64,000 nucleotides of DNA from positions 1,922,001-1,986,000 of the forward strand of contig CBDCYP010000002.1 in the NCBI GenBank assembly GCA_965224235.1, given 5' to 3'. Every line of letters starts with the position of its first letter. Positions within the stretch are counted from its first letter, which is position 1. The position numbers and the translations under genes were made by a program. The notes beneath the pieces were generated by a model. It was not told the DNA's origin. It saw only the letters and a program-made list of their open reading frames with translations, and did not search any database. This DNA is from G958295935 sp965224235 (GTDB lineage Bacteria > Chloroflexota > Dehalococcoidia > Lucifugimonadales > Lucifugimonadaceae). Positions 9,105 to 17,101 of the stretch are shown in pieces.

Positions 9105-9344
9105 ATTTGTGACAGGGATTCTCCCTAAATGGCGCCCTGGACGCCGGAGGATCCGTTTCGGGGCCGTCGAATTTTGCGTTGACCAGTCGCCAGATCGTCA
9201 TTGAAAGCCCGGCGCGGTTAATCGTCGGCCGGCATCCGGTCAGGATGGGCGGGAGTACTGCGGTTCGTTGAACCATACGGGCGCGGATGAAGGCTGTACT
9301 GATCGATGCGGGGCGAGTTTGTAGAAATGGTCCCACCGAATCAG

Positions 9345-9379
9345 AAGGCCAGCCGACGGGGCTGCCGGCGGCTGGCCTT
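9345..9379. terminator. Inverted repeat, possible transcription terminator
   Basis: AAGGCCAGCCG at 9345-9355 is perfectly complementary to CGGCTGGCCTT at 9369-9379, an 11-bp stem with a 13-base loop. It lies in the 391-base gap between the start of the YihY gene and the stop of the GPP34 gene, both on the minus strand, and so could end the GPP34 transcript. There is no T run on either side, so intrinsic termination is uncertain. Nothing else was recognised in this gap. Confidence 0.45.
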
Positions 9380-9495
9380 CCTGGCGTTCACGGCTATTGG
9401 GAATTGCAGATGTTAGGTAATTCGTTGACATCATCAGGAACGACAGTACTACCTGTCCGCGCGCTTGCGGGGACGGGACGGCGGTTGGCGCCAAT

Positions 9496-10146
9496 TTAGT
9501 AAATGTGCGCCTGTACCGAGGCGGCTACCGAAACCTCGATGTCATAGATCGCCTTGGACATGGCTTGGCCGATAAGGTCCAATTTGCGCACTATGTCGAT
9601 GCGGGCTGACGCCTGGGCCAGTTCTTCCTTGGACAACAATTCCTCGAAGATGCCGCATGCGTCGGCCAGACAGATGATCATCACATCGCGCGGGTCGGGG
9701 ATCTCGTCGCTGAACAGCACCCCCATGATTCGCGTCTTCACCTCGCGCCGGGCCTGTCCGTCGATCATCGGATAGCGCCTGGACCGGAACACCCACAGGA
9801 AGCGGTCTTCCTGGGGTTCCAGGATGCCGAGGGCGACCAGACGGGAAAGCGCCTCCTCGCGTATCGCGCAGGCGTTTTGCGCCGTGTGATCTACCCAGAA
9901 GCGGGTGTTGTTCTTCTCCCCCTTGTCTATCTCCGCCAACGTCGGGTCAAGCAGGCTGTCGCCGACGGGAGTGGCGTCGACAAGCATCAGATTCTCCAAG
10001 TCCGTGTCGATGCGGTTCTCCATCGCCAAGTCCATCAGTACACCACCGGCGATGGCGTAGTCCGTCGACCAGTTCGGCACGTGCAGGAATCTGCCGTCTT
10101 CGTCACGGAGCAGGAGCAGAATGATTTCCTCGACGATTCTCAGCAT
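9496..10146 (-). CDS. GPP34 (GOLPH3-like) family protein
   Basis: A 216-residue protein of the GOLPH3/GPP34 family, which in eukaryotes binds phosphatidylinositol-4-phosphate on the Golgi and in bacteria is of unknown role. Visible family features are the start IVEEIILLLLRDEDGRF, AIAGGVLMDLAMENRI, and the C-terminal block FSDEIPDPRDVMIICLADA. Length and domain order match bacterial members. No signal peptide or membrane helix is present, so it is expected to be cytoplasmic or peripherally membrane-bound. Its neighbours are unrelated: YihY downstream and remnants of a Liv transporter upstream. Confidence 0.85.
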   Translation of the reverse strand: MLRIVEEIILLLLRDEDGRFLHVPNWSTDYAIAGGVLMDLAMENRIDTDLENLMLVDATPVGDSLLDPTLAEIDKGEKNNTRFWVDHTAQNACAIREEALSRLVALGILEPQEDRFLWVFRSRRYPMIDGQARREVKTRIMGVLFSDEIPDPRDVMIICLADACGIFEELLSKEELAQASARIDIVRKLDLIGQAMSKAIYDIEVSVAASVQAHIY

Positions 10147-10383
10147 GATGCTTGTCCTCTTCCAGTAATGCGTAACGCGATTACAACAGCGCCGCTATCG
10201 GGCCAGTCCCGGCGGCCACCTCGTTGAAAATTCCGGACCACCATAGTCTACATCGCGGCCCCTCGTAAGCCGACTTTTGCGGCAAGCGGATACCATCTCG
10301 TTCACCTGCCTACCTGCGGTCCGATCGACGTCAGACGGGTCTTCCGGGCTGGGGTACCGGAGACAATAGTCTCAGCCCTGGCG

Positions 10384-10518
10384 TCAGGATTCAGGATTGT
10401 GTTCAGATTGGTCGGAAAGCGCTGACGGAGATACGGTACTGAGAGCAATCCCTTCGCTGGGTTGGGCGGAGAGGGCTTTTGCGGCCTCGAAGCGCACGGA
10501 TATATCGACCAACTCCAT
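10384..10518 (-). pseudogene. Possible remnant of an ABC ATPase N-terminus (LivF-like)
   Basis: On the minus strand an ATG at 10518 opens MELVDISVRFEAAKAL, which resembles the first strand pair of a branched-chain amino-acid ATPase, then loses similarity before any Walker A motif and stops at 10384. It lies just downstream of the LivG-like remnant, the normal livG-livF order. The match is short, so this is a weak call. The rest of the 10147-10643 gap shows nothing I recognise. Confidence 0.3.
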
Positions 10519-10643
10519 GAGAGTACTGTCGCCAGACACTTCATTTCCGTTGGCAATATCAGAATTTGCCTGGCGTTTTGTCTGTCGAGTTCATCGGTAT
10601 GTCGCGACTGCGGCGGCTGAGAGGATCCTGCTTTGGCGGCGGA

Positions 10644-11099
10644 CTACGCACCCAGGTATGCCTCGATAACCTCTTCACGATTAAGGACGTTCGCCACATC
10701 CCCCGAGGTGAGTAGCCTCCCGCTGTCAAGCACGAAGATGTGGTCAGACATCTCCCGAACCATGTCCATTTTGTGAGAGATGAGAATGATCGTGCGGCCT
10801 TCGTCCCGCATCCGTTTCAAGATGTCTTTGACCCTCTCCAGCATCTGTGGGAAGAGGCCGGCGAAGGGTTCGTCGAGCAGATAGGTGTCAACGTCCAACG
10901 CCATGGCGCGTCCGATCTCCATCAGCTTCCGCTGCCCGTAGGACAGGTTCATGGCTAATGCACATCTCTTGTTCCACATCCCAGCCGCCTTCAGAATCTC
11001 CGCTGCCTTTAACAGGCTTGTCGCCCAGATACCGTGCGCGTCGGTAGCGCAGACTCCGGAACTCCTGGTGGTCGGTACCACAGATAAGTACGTCGGCAC
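10644..11099 (-). pseudogene. Truncated branched-chain amino-acid ABC transporter ATPase (LivG-like)
   Basis: A 151-codon frame that keeps only the C-terminal half of an ABC ATPase. The signature motif region LSYGQRKLMEIGRAMALD, Walker B with YLLDEPFAGL, the switch histidine in ILISHKMD and the LivG-type tail VLNREEVIEAYLGA are all present. The Walker A loop that binds ATP is missing, and the first 30 or so residues do not look like an ATPase. No livH, livM or binding-protein gene is nearby. It is therefore a decayed fragment of a high-affinity branched-chain amino-acid importer, not a working subunit. Confidence 0.75.
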
Positions 11100-11493
11100 G
11101 TGACAACCTGTAGCGTCATTCGCGTGGGAACTTGAGACACCTCACTCGACCGTAGTCAGACCGGTGCAAGCCACTGCCTACAAGTGATTACCGCCCTCGC
11201 TGTACATGAACGCAGGACCTTGCGGAGGCCACGCAGCGCCACAGACGTACAGTCCTCCCCGATTCGAACGGCGCTTTGTACATTCCTCGGGGGCCAGATT
11301 CGATTTCGCGCGACCCGCATCGCGTATCTACATTTCGAATCGACCAGATGGCAGCGCAGGAATCCGGTCGCGGTCTCGGCGGCGTGGGGCTGGGCAGGGG
11401 CATGTCCGCGACCACGGCCCGGCGGTGCAGATCGAGGCTGCCGGTCCTGCCAACACGCAGTACTCTGTGGCGTTGGTTTCACTATGATTGGAC

Positions 11494-11642
11494 TTAGGAA
11501 ACCTCTGAACAACTCCGGGTTCCAATCCGTTCGCCCTGAGCTTGTCGAAGGGTTCTGGCCTCCTCCCCCACGGTGGGAGGATTCAGGAGGGGGGAACCTC
11601 CGCTCTGCCAAGCGCATCAGCGGCTTGTTCAGAGGTTCCTTA
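11494..11642. repeat. MITE family A, copy 1
   Basis: A 143-bp element (11497-11639) with terminal inverted repeats of consensus GGGAACCTCTGAACAA, flanked by TTA at 11494-11496 and 11640-11642. Near-identical copies lie at 27547-27688 and 50650-50792. A three-base TNA target duplication is typical of IS1031-group IS5-family transposition, so an IS5-type transposase probably moved it. It encodes nothing. The surrounding gap 11100-11780 otherwise shows no gene, RNA or regulatory site that I can support. Confidence 0.85.
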
Positions 11643-11780
11643 GAAACGACAAACGGGGTCTCCGCGACCTGATCTGCGATACCTTCGTTAATCGATACAT
11701 CCAACGCCCACCACCAGCGAGTGGGGCGGCGGAAATTGACCGCGCGGGTCGCGGATTTGCGGATTTAAGGAGTTGTCTGG

Positions 11781-14700
11781 GTGAGTTTCTTGACATCGAT
11801 GGCCCTGCGCCGGCCAACCGCGGCGCTGCTGGCCATATTCCTCGTCCTGGGCTCGGGCATATTCGCCTACCGCACGCTACAGGTCGAGTTATTCCCCCAG
11901 ATCGAATTCCCCCTCGTTACGGTATTCGCAGCCTACCCTTCGGCAGACCCAGGGGCCGTCGTCCAGCACGTCACGGAACCCATAGAGAGGGCCATCGCTG
12001 GAACTTATGGCCTGGAATCGGTTCAGTCGACGTCGTTTGAGGGCAACACCGCCGTCTTTGCTACGTTCAAGTACGGCACAGATATGGCGGCGGCGGAGAG
12101 CGCCATAAACACTGCCGTGAACGGCATCGCGTTTTCCGCGGGAGTGGAAGAACCCACCGTCGGCCGTTTCAATCCCGATCAATTCCCAGTCATCCAGTTC
12201 AGCGTAGTTTCGGACCGGGACGTGGCGGAGATCCAGGGAATCGTACAGTCCCGCATCCTGCCCGTAGTGTCTGAGATCGACGGCGTCATGCGGGTAGCGC
12301 TTACCGGGGAGGTGGAGCGGAGCATCAGGGTGTCCGCAGATGCCGACAGGCTGGAATCAACCGGGGTCTCACTGTTCCAGATTTCCGCGGCCCTCAGCGA
12401 CAACAACCTCACTCTGCCCGCTGGCGTGGTCTTCGACGGTACGCAGGCAGTCATCGCCAAAACAACCCACTCATTCGACTCGGTCCAGGACATAAGAGAT
12501 CTAGTCGTAGGCGCATCCGAGTCAGGACCGATCCGGCTGTCCGACGTGGCCGACGTAACCCTGGGCAGCGGGGTACCCAAGAGCATCTCCCGCACCAACG
12601 GCAAGCCCGGCATAGGTGTCGCGATTACCAAGAAGCCCGCTGCCAATACGCTCGACGTGACCACAGCTGTTAACGAATCCCTCGACGGCGTCACCGGACT
12701 CCCGTCCGACGTCGAGATCATTATCGTCTCCGATCAGGGCCCTGACATCAAGGAGCAGGTCGATAACCTCGTCAGAGAGGCCATATTCGGATTTCTGTTC
12801 GCGGTGACGGTCGTGTTTGCCTTCATGCTCACCATCCGGCCCACGATCTTCCGTGGCCTCTTCAACACCCTCAGGCCTACTGTCGTAATCGGGTTGTCGA
12901 TCCCCCTGAGCATCTTCACCGGCATCCTACTGATGTCGTGGCAGGAAATGACCCTCAATTTCATGACGCTCGGCGGGCTCGCCATCTCGGTGGGACGCGT
13001 CGTGGACGACTCCATAGTCGTGCTCGAAAACGTCTATCGCCACATTCAGGCCGGGCGAGAGAGGTGGCGCGCGGCGCTCGAAGCGACTGCGGAGGTAGCC
13101 CCCGCCATATTCGCCTCCACGATGACCACCGTAGTCGTCTTCGCTCCCCTGGTATTCATCAAGGGCCTCGTCGGGGCCTTCTTCCTCCCCTTCGCCCTCA
13201 CCGTGACGTTCGCTCTAATTGCGTCCTTACTCGTAGCCCTTACAGCCGTGCCCGTTCTTGGGGCGTATCTTCTGCGGCCAGGCGACTTGCCCGAGGGCGC
13301 CGGAGAAGATGGCGACATCCGGCTCAAGGAGACATGGATGCAGCGGGCATACGTCTCGATCCTCAAGTGGGTTCTCGGGCACCGCCTCGTCACCCTGCTC
13401 GTTGCCTTCCTGATTACCGTATCGAGCCTCGGACTGACGGCCATCATCCCCGTGAATCTGTTCGGTGGCGGCGGGGACCGCTTCCTCCAGATCGAGCTCA
13501 CGCTGCCGCCGGGCACGCCCGTGAATGAGACCGTCGCCCAAGTGACCGACATCGAAGACCGGTTACGCGACGTGTCCGACGTGTACACAGTGAGCATTGG
13601 CGTGGCCGATCTGTTCTTTGGCGCCGCCCCTGGCGGCCCCGAGCAGGCCAGCTTCTTTGCCAACCTGTCTGACGATGCGCCGGACGACATCGCCAACATT
13701 CTCAGAAACGAATTCGACAAGCCCGGACGCTTCCTGAGCGTAGCCGAGGTTCAGGACGGTCCTCCCTCCGGCGGCGTCGAAATCTTCGTCACAGGCCCGA
13801 ATTACGACGATATCTCCTCCACGTCAGGGGAGCTGGTCGCCGCATTGTCCAGCGTCGAAGGTATCGTCAATCTCAAGAGCAGCGTCTCGCAGGCACGCGA
13901 TGAAATCTCGATCCAGGTCGACCCGGAGAAAGCCGCCCGCTATGGGCTTAGCACGCGCCAGGTCGGTTTCCAACTCAGCCAGTACCTCATCGGTCAGACC
14001 GTCACCACCATGAACATCGACGGAGAGACGGTCGACGTGGTCCTGGTCGGGGATCCCCGGTCCGCCGGAGGCATCGACAAGATCAAATCCCTCATGATCG
14101 TCGGACCGGCCGGCGCTGCCCGCCTGGGCGACCTCGCCGAACCCGTAATCAGAGAGGGCCCCGTCTCTATCAGCCGCACCGACGGCCAGCGGTCTGCGAA
14201 CATTACCGGGGACATCGTCGCGGAAGACACACAGGGCGTCGGAGTCCAGGTAAACGAGAAGATCGCGGGCCTTCAACTCCCGCCGGGCGTCAGCGTATCC
14301 AGCGGCGGTATCTTTGCCGACATTGCAGAGGGTTTCCAGGCCATCTTCATCTCCATGGTGATCGGCATAGTGCTCGTTTACCTCGTCATGGTCGCGAGCC
14401 TCGGTTCCCTCAGAAACCCCTTCGTCATCGTAACAACGCTGCCGCTTGCCCTCATCGGCGTGCTCGTGGCGCTGGCCATCACGGGCCGTTCGCTCGGACT
14501 CCCTGCCATGATGGGCATCCTCTTGCTCATCGGCATCGTCGTCACGAACGCCATTGTCCTCATCGCGTTCGTCGAGCAGCAGAGAGACAGGGGCATGTCC
14601 GTGTACGACGCCTTGATATCCGGCGCCCGCGTGCGCCTGCGCCCCATCCTCATGACCGCCCTAACCACCAGCTTCGCCCTGTTACCCCTCGCCGTTGCCT

Positions 14701-14867
14701 CCGAAGGAAGCGGCGGTTTCATCAGCGCGGAACTGGCAACCGTGGTAATCGGCGGCTTGATGAGCTCCACGGCGCTTACGCTGGTCGTACTGCCCATCGT
14801 CTACTTTCTCTTCAACGAGAGCATACCCAATCTCCTCAATCGGCTTTTCCAGCGAACGGGATCCTGA
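11781..14867 (+). CDS. RND-family efflux permease (AcrB/SwrC type)
   Basis: A complete 1028-residue RND pump, which exports hydrophobic compounds using the proton gradient. Twelve membrane segments in the 1+5+1+5 layout are visible, with two large extracytoplasmic loops after helix 1 and helix 7. The N-terminal VELFPQIEFPLVTVFAAYP and the helix-4 proton-relay pair Asp409-Asp410 (GRVVDDSIVVLENV) are intact. In helix 10 the lysine of AcrB is replaced (GIVVTNAIVL), as seen in SwrC-like members. Translation starts at a GTG or at the ATG given by MSFLTSMALRRP. No membrane-fusion or outer-membrane partner gene is adjacent, as in many Chloroflexota and Gram-positive loci. Confidence 0.93.
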   Translation: MSFLTSMALRRPTAALLAIFLVLGSGIFAYRTLQVELFPQIEFPLVTVFAAYPSADPGAVVQHVTEPIERAIAGTYGLESVQSTSFEGNTAVFATFKYGTDMAAAESAINTAVNGIAFSAGVEEPTVGRFNPDQFPVIQFSVVSDRDVAEIQGIVQSRILPVVSEIDGVMRVALTGEVERSIRVSADADRLESTGVSLFQISAALSDNNLTLPAGVVFDGTQAVIAKTTHSFDSVQDIRDLVVGASESGPIRLSDVADVTLGSGVPKSISRTNGKPGIGVAITKKPAANTLDVTTAVNESLDGVTGLPSDVEIIIVSDQGPDIKEQVDNLVREAIFGFLFAVTVVFAFMLTIRPTIFRGLFNTLRPTVVIGLSIPLSIFTGILLMSWQEMTLNFMTLGGLAISVGRVVDDSIVVLENVYRHIQAGRERWRAALEATAEVAPAIFASTMTTVVVFAPLVFIKGLVGAFFLPFALTVTFALIASLLVALTAVPVLGAYLLRPGDLPEGAGEDGDIRLKETWMQRAYVSILKWVLGHRLVTLLVAFLITVSSLGLTAIIPVNLFGGGGDRFLQIELTLPPGTPVNETVAQVTDIEDRLRDVSDVYTVSIGVADLFFGAAPGGPEQASFFANLSDDAPDDIANILRNEFDKPGRFLSVAEVQDGPPSGGVEIFVTGPNYDDISSTSGELVAALSSVEGIVNLKSSVSQARDEISIQVDPEKAARYGLSTRQVGFQLSQYLIGQTVTTMNIDGETVDVVLVGDPRSAGGIDKIKSLMIVGPAGAARLGDLAEPVIREGPVSISRTDGQRSANITGDIVAEDTQGVGVQVNEKIAGLQLPPGVSVSSGGIFADIAEGFQAIFISMVIGIVLVYLVMVASLGSLRNPFVIVTTLPLALIGVLVALAITGRSLGLPAMMGILLLIGIVVTNAIVLIAFVEQQRDRGMSVYDALISGARVRLRPILMTALTTSFALLPLAVASEGSGGFISAELATVVIGGLMSSTALTLVVLPIVYFLFNESIPNLLNRLFQRTGS

Positions 14868-15123
14868 GCGGGTGAGGGAGACGATACCGGTGGCCTACGA
14901 GGAGTCGCCCCTGGCGCGGAAGGGCTCGCGCCTGTCCAATATTTTGCGGGAGGTTGAGATGAATGAATTCTTAAAATTCTGCGAGTGGCGCACGGCCGAC
15001 GGCTACGAGCGCGCCATCGGACAAGCGGGGGACTCCAGGGCGCCTATCTCAGAAATCGGCTGGCCGTTAAACTTTGTGGACTTCACACCATCATTCGAGG
15101 AGAGCCAGACGCCACTGCGTCCG

Positions 15124-16052
15124 ATGGGGCGGGATCAGATATGGATGTTGCCGCCCACCCTTGATGAGCTGATCCCCGCCGACCATCCGGCGAGGTTCGC
15201 GGACGCGTACCCGGACGGTTTGGGCCGGGCTTGGGGTCGATGCAGGCGGGGACCCTTTGGGAGCGCCGGCCTATCACCCCGGGCGCTGTTGAGCGTGCGG
15301 CTTTACGGGCTTCATGACCGGCGTGCGCCCGACCCGCAAGCTTGAGGCGGCCTGCCGCGACCGGATACCGTACTTGCGGCTCACGGGATGGCAGCGTCCG
15401 GGCCACAACACGCTGCGGCGGTTCTACAAGAACCACCGCCAGGCCATGAAGAATCTGTTCAAGCACACGGTGCGCACGGCTTTCAGGACGGAACGAAGGT
15501 AAAGGCCAACGGGCGGTCATGACGGAGGCGCAGGGTCGGGCGCTGTAGAGCCCGTATCACAAGGACCGTTTCGCCTGCGACGAGACGAGCGGCAGCTACC
15601 GTTGCCCCGAGGGGCAACTGCTGCGCTTCACCCGTATCAAGCGCGCTGGCCAGACCCTGATGCGGCTATACCGCGCCTCTACCGCGCCTCAGGGTCTCCG
15701 TGTTGCAGGTCCTTGCCCTGCCTTCGGGGTCTGGTCGACGGACAGACGGCATGGGCGGGCCCTGGATGTCCACCGAAGAAGCCAAACGCGCCTATAAACA
15801 GAGAAAGCAGCTGGTCGAACCGGTCTTCGGGATCATCAAAGAGCAGCAGCAAGCCCTGAGATTCCTGTTGCGCTGCTTACCCAACGTTGCGGCCGAGTAG
15901 ACTCTGCTGCCACAGCCTTCAACCTGAGCGCCCTGCGGCGGATATGGCGGGCCCGGATGCCGGACCCTGAGTTCACAAACGAATCGCAACGCCGATTCAG
16001 TGCGCTGCCGCGGGACACTGACAGGTCTCCATTCAGGAACGGCGTAAAATAG
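15124..16052 (+). pseudogene. Decayed IS1182-like transposase
   Basis: Fragments of one transposase lie in order but in different frames: QIWMLPPTLDELIPADHPAR (N-terminal domain), FMTGVRPTRKLEAACRDRIP and LRLTGWQRPGHNTLRRFYK (DUF772-like helix bundle), then a DDE C-terminal piece AYKQRKQLVEPVFGIIKEQQ and AFNLSALRRIWRAR. Several frameshifts and a TAG at 15898-15900, where family members have Trp, separate them, so no active enzyme is made. Clear terminal inverted repeats were not found. The 256 bases between the RND stop and this remnant (14868-15123) contain an open frame without recognisable homology. Confidence 0.75.
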
Positions 16053-16306
16053 CCCGCCTGCGTGCTGAGGGCGATTGTTACCGCAGGGGCTCTCTCAATC
16101 TTCCGGCGCATTCGACTGGCGCCGATGCGCTTGGCCCCAGGCCCCGACCGCTTCTGAGACTGCGATGATGAATACCGGGCCACCTCGCCCGCGGGCCTGC
16201 GACGCGGGACCAGAACCAACTTCTCCTGCTCACGGGTCAACGGAATGTGCATCTCCACACCTGTCGTTCCGGCGAAGGCCGCAACCCGCCAATTCGTCGT
16301 TCCGAC

Positions 16307-16444
16307 TAAGAGGGTGTCTAAAAACAATTGTCATTCTGAGCGAAGCCGAAGAATCTACTTTCAACGAGGCGGGCTGGCCCATACAGTTGACCCCGGACCG
16401 CCCGGTATTGCTCAGGACGGAGGGACTTATTAGACACCCTATAA
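16307..16444. repeat. MITE family B, copy 1
   Basis: A 132-bp element (16310-16441) with inverted ends GAGGGTGTCTAA and TTAGACACCCT(A/C), flanked by TAA on both sides (16307-16309 and 16442-16444). A second copy of the same length lies at 24482-24613 and differs at only a few bases. Like family A it shows a TNA duplication. It has landed just beyond the truncated end of the IS110-like fragment. Confidence 0.85.
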
Positions 16445-16617
16445 GAGAGACGGCCCTACGCCTGCTTGCGCCAACACCACCCGTCATCCCCGACGCCCGA
16501 CCGCCATTCCCCGACCACTTGCCATACAGTGTCTGCCGGACGAACACAGACGTCCAGCCAGTCTCTGGAGACATCGATGCCGACGAACACGTTCTCATTC
16601 TTATAATCAGAGCTCAT
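16445..16617 (-). pseudogene. IS110-family transposase, N-terminal fragment
   Basis: On the minus strand an ATG at 16617, preceded by GGAG, opens MSSDYKNENVFVGIDVSRDW and continues LDVCVRPADTVWQVVGEW, the first part of the DEDD (RuvC-like) domain of IS110 transposases. The catalytic Asp is residue 15 in GIDVS. Similarity ends after roughly 55 residues at a stop, and MITE B sits immediately beyond. The rest of the transposase is absent. It marks the left part of a former IS110-type element. Confidence 0.65.
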
Positions 16618-16829
16618 ATGTAACTCCGTTCGGCCTTTCCTTGCAGATACGGGCTTTGTAGCCCAGGGGACTGTTCGGGCTCCAAAATGACTGGAGGCAG
16701 GGCTGCCAGGCTGAGCGCCGGTCTCGTAACCTTGGGTGCGACGGCCTACCCCGCCTTACCTCCAAAATACATGTTTGACATGGTGGCTCACAGGGTCGCA
16801 TATGGGGCGCTCAACGTGACATGGGGCGC
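16618..16829 (-). mobile_element. Probable non-coding left end of the IS110-like element
   Basis: The 200 or so bases upstream of the transposase fragment carry no frame. They contain the hairpin GGGCT-TTGT-AGCCC at 16651-16664, and other short inverted repeats. In IS110 elements this region encodes the bridge RNA that pairs with target and donor DNA, so a relic of such an RNA may be here. The outer boundary is unknown; MITE C begins at 16830. Confidence 0.4.
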
Positions 16830-16935
16830 TCAGAGCCTGTGATTTTATTGCGAAACCTGCGGTTTGTTAGTCTCAATTTAGCTTTGAAAGCAGTCTCAAT
16901 AAGACGGCTACAGGGGAATTATTCACAGGCTCTCA
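16830..16935. repeat. MITE family C, copy 1
   Basis: A 100-bp element (16833-16932) with perfect inverted ends GAGCCTGTGA and TCACAGGCTC and TCA duplications at 16830-16832 and 16933-16935. The copy at 40563-40662 is identical as far as I can read. Between this element and the lipoprotein gene (16936-17101) there are only short imperfect repeats of a GGTGACATAGG-type motif. Confidence 0.85.
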
Positions 16936-17101
16936 GGCTGACATGGGGGTGCTCAGGAAGACAAGAGGGCGTTAAGGGTGACATAGGGGGTGAGGGCGCT
17001 AAGGGTGACATAGGGGCCCTTGAAGTGACGGGAACGCCCAGGTTAGCAGTCCGAATTTCACGGAAATCGCGACGGGTTGCGCTGCGCAAACGGTCTGATG
17101 C

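Noticed and set aside
11156..11704. A 182-codon minus-strand frame
   Set aside because: It includes MITE A sequence and has no recognisable domain.
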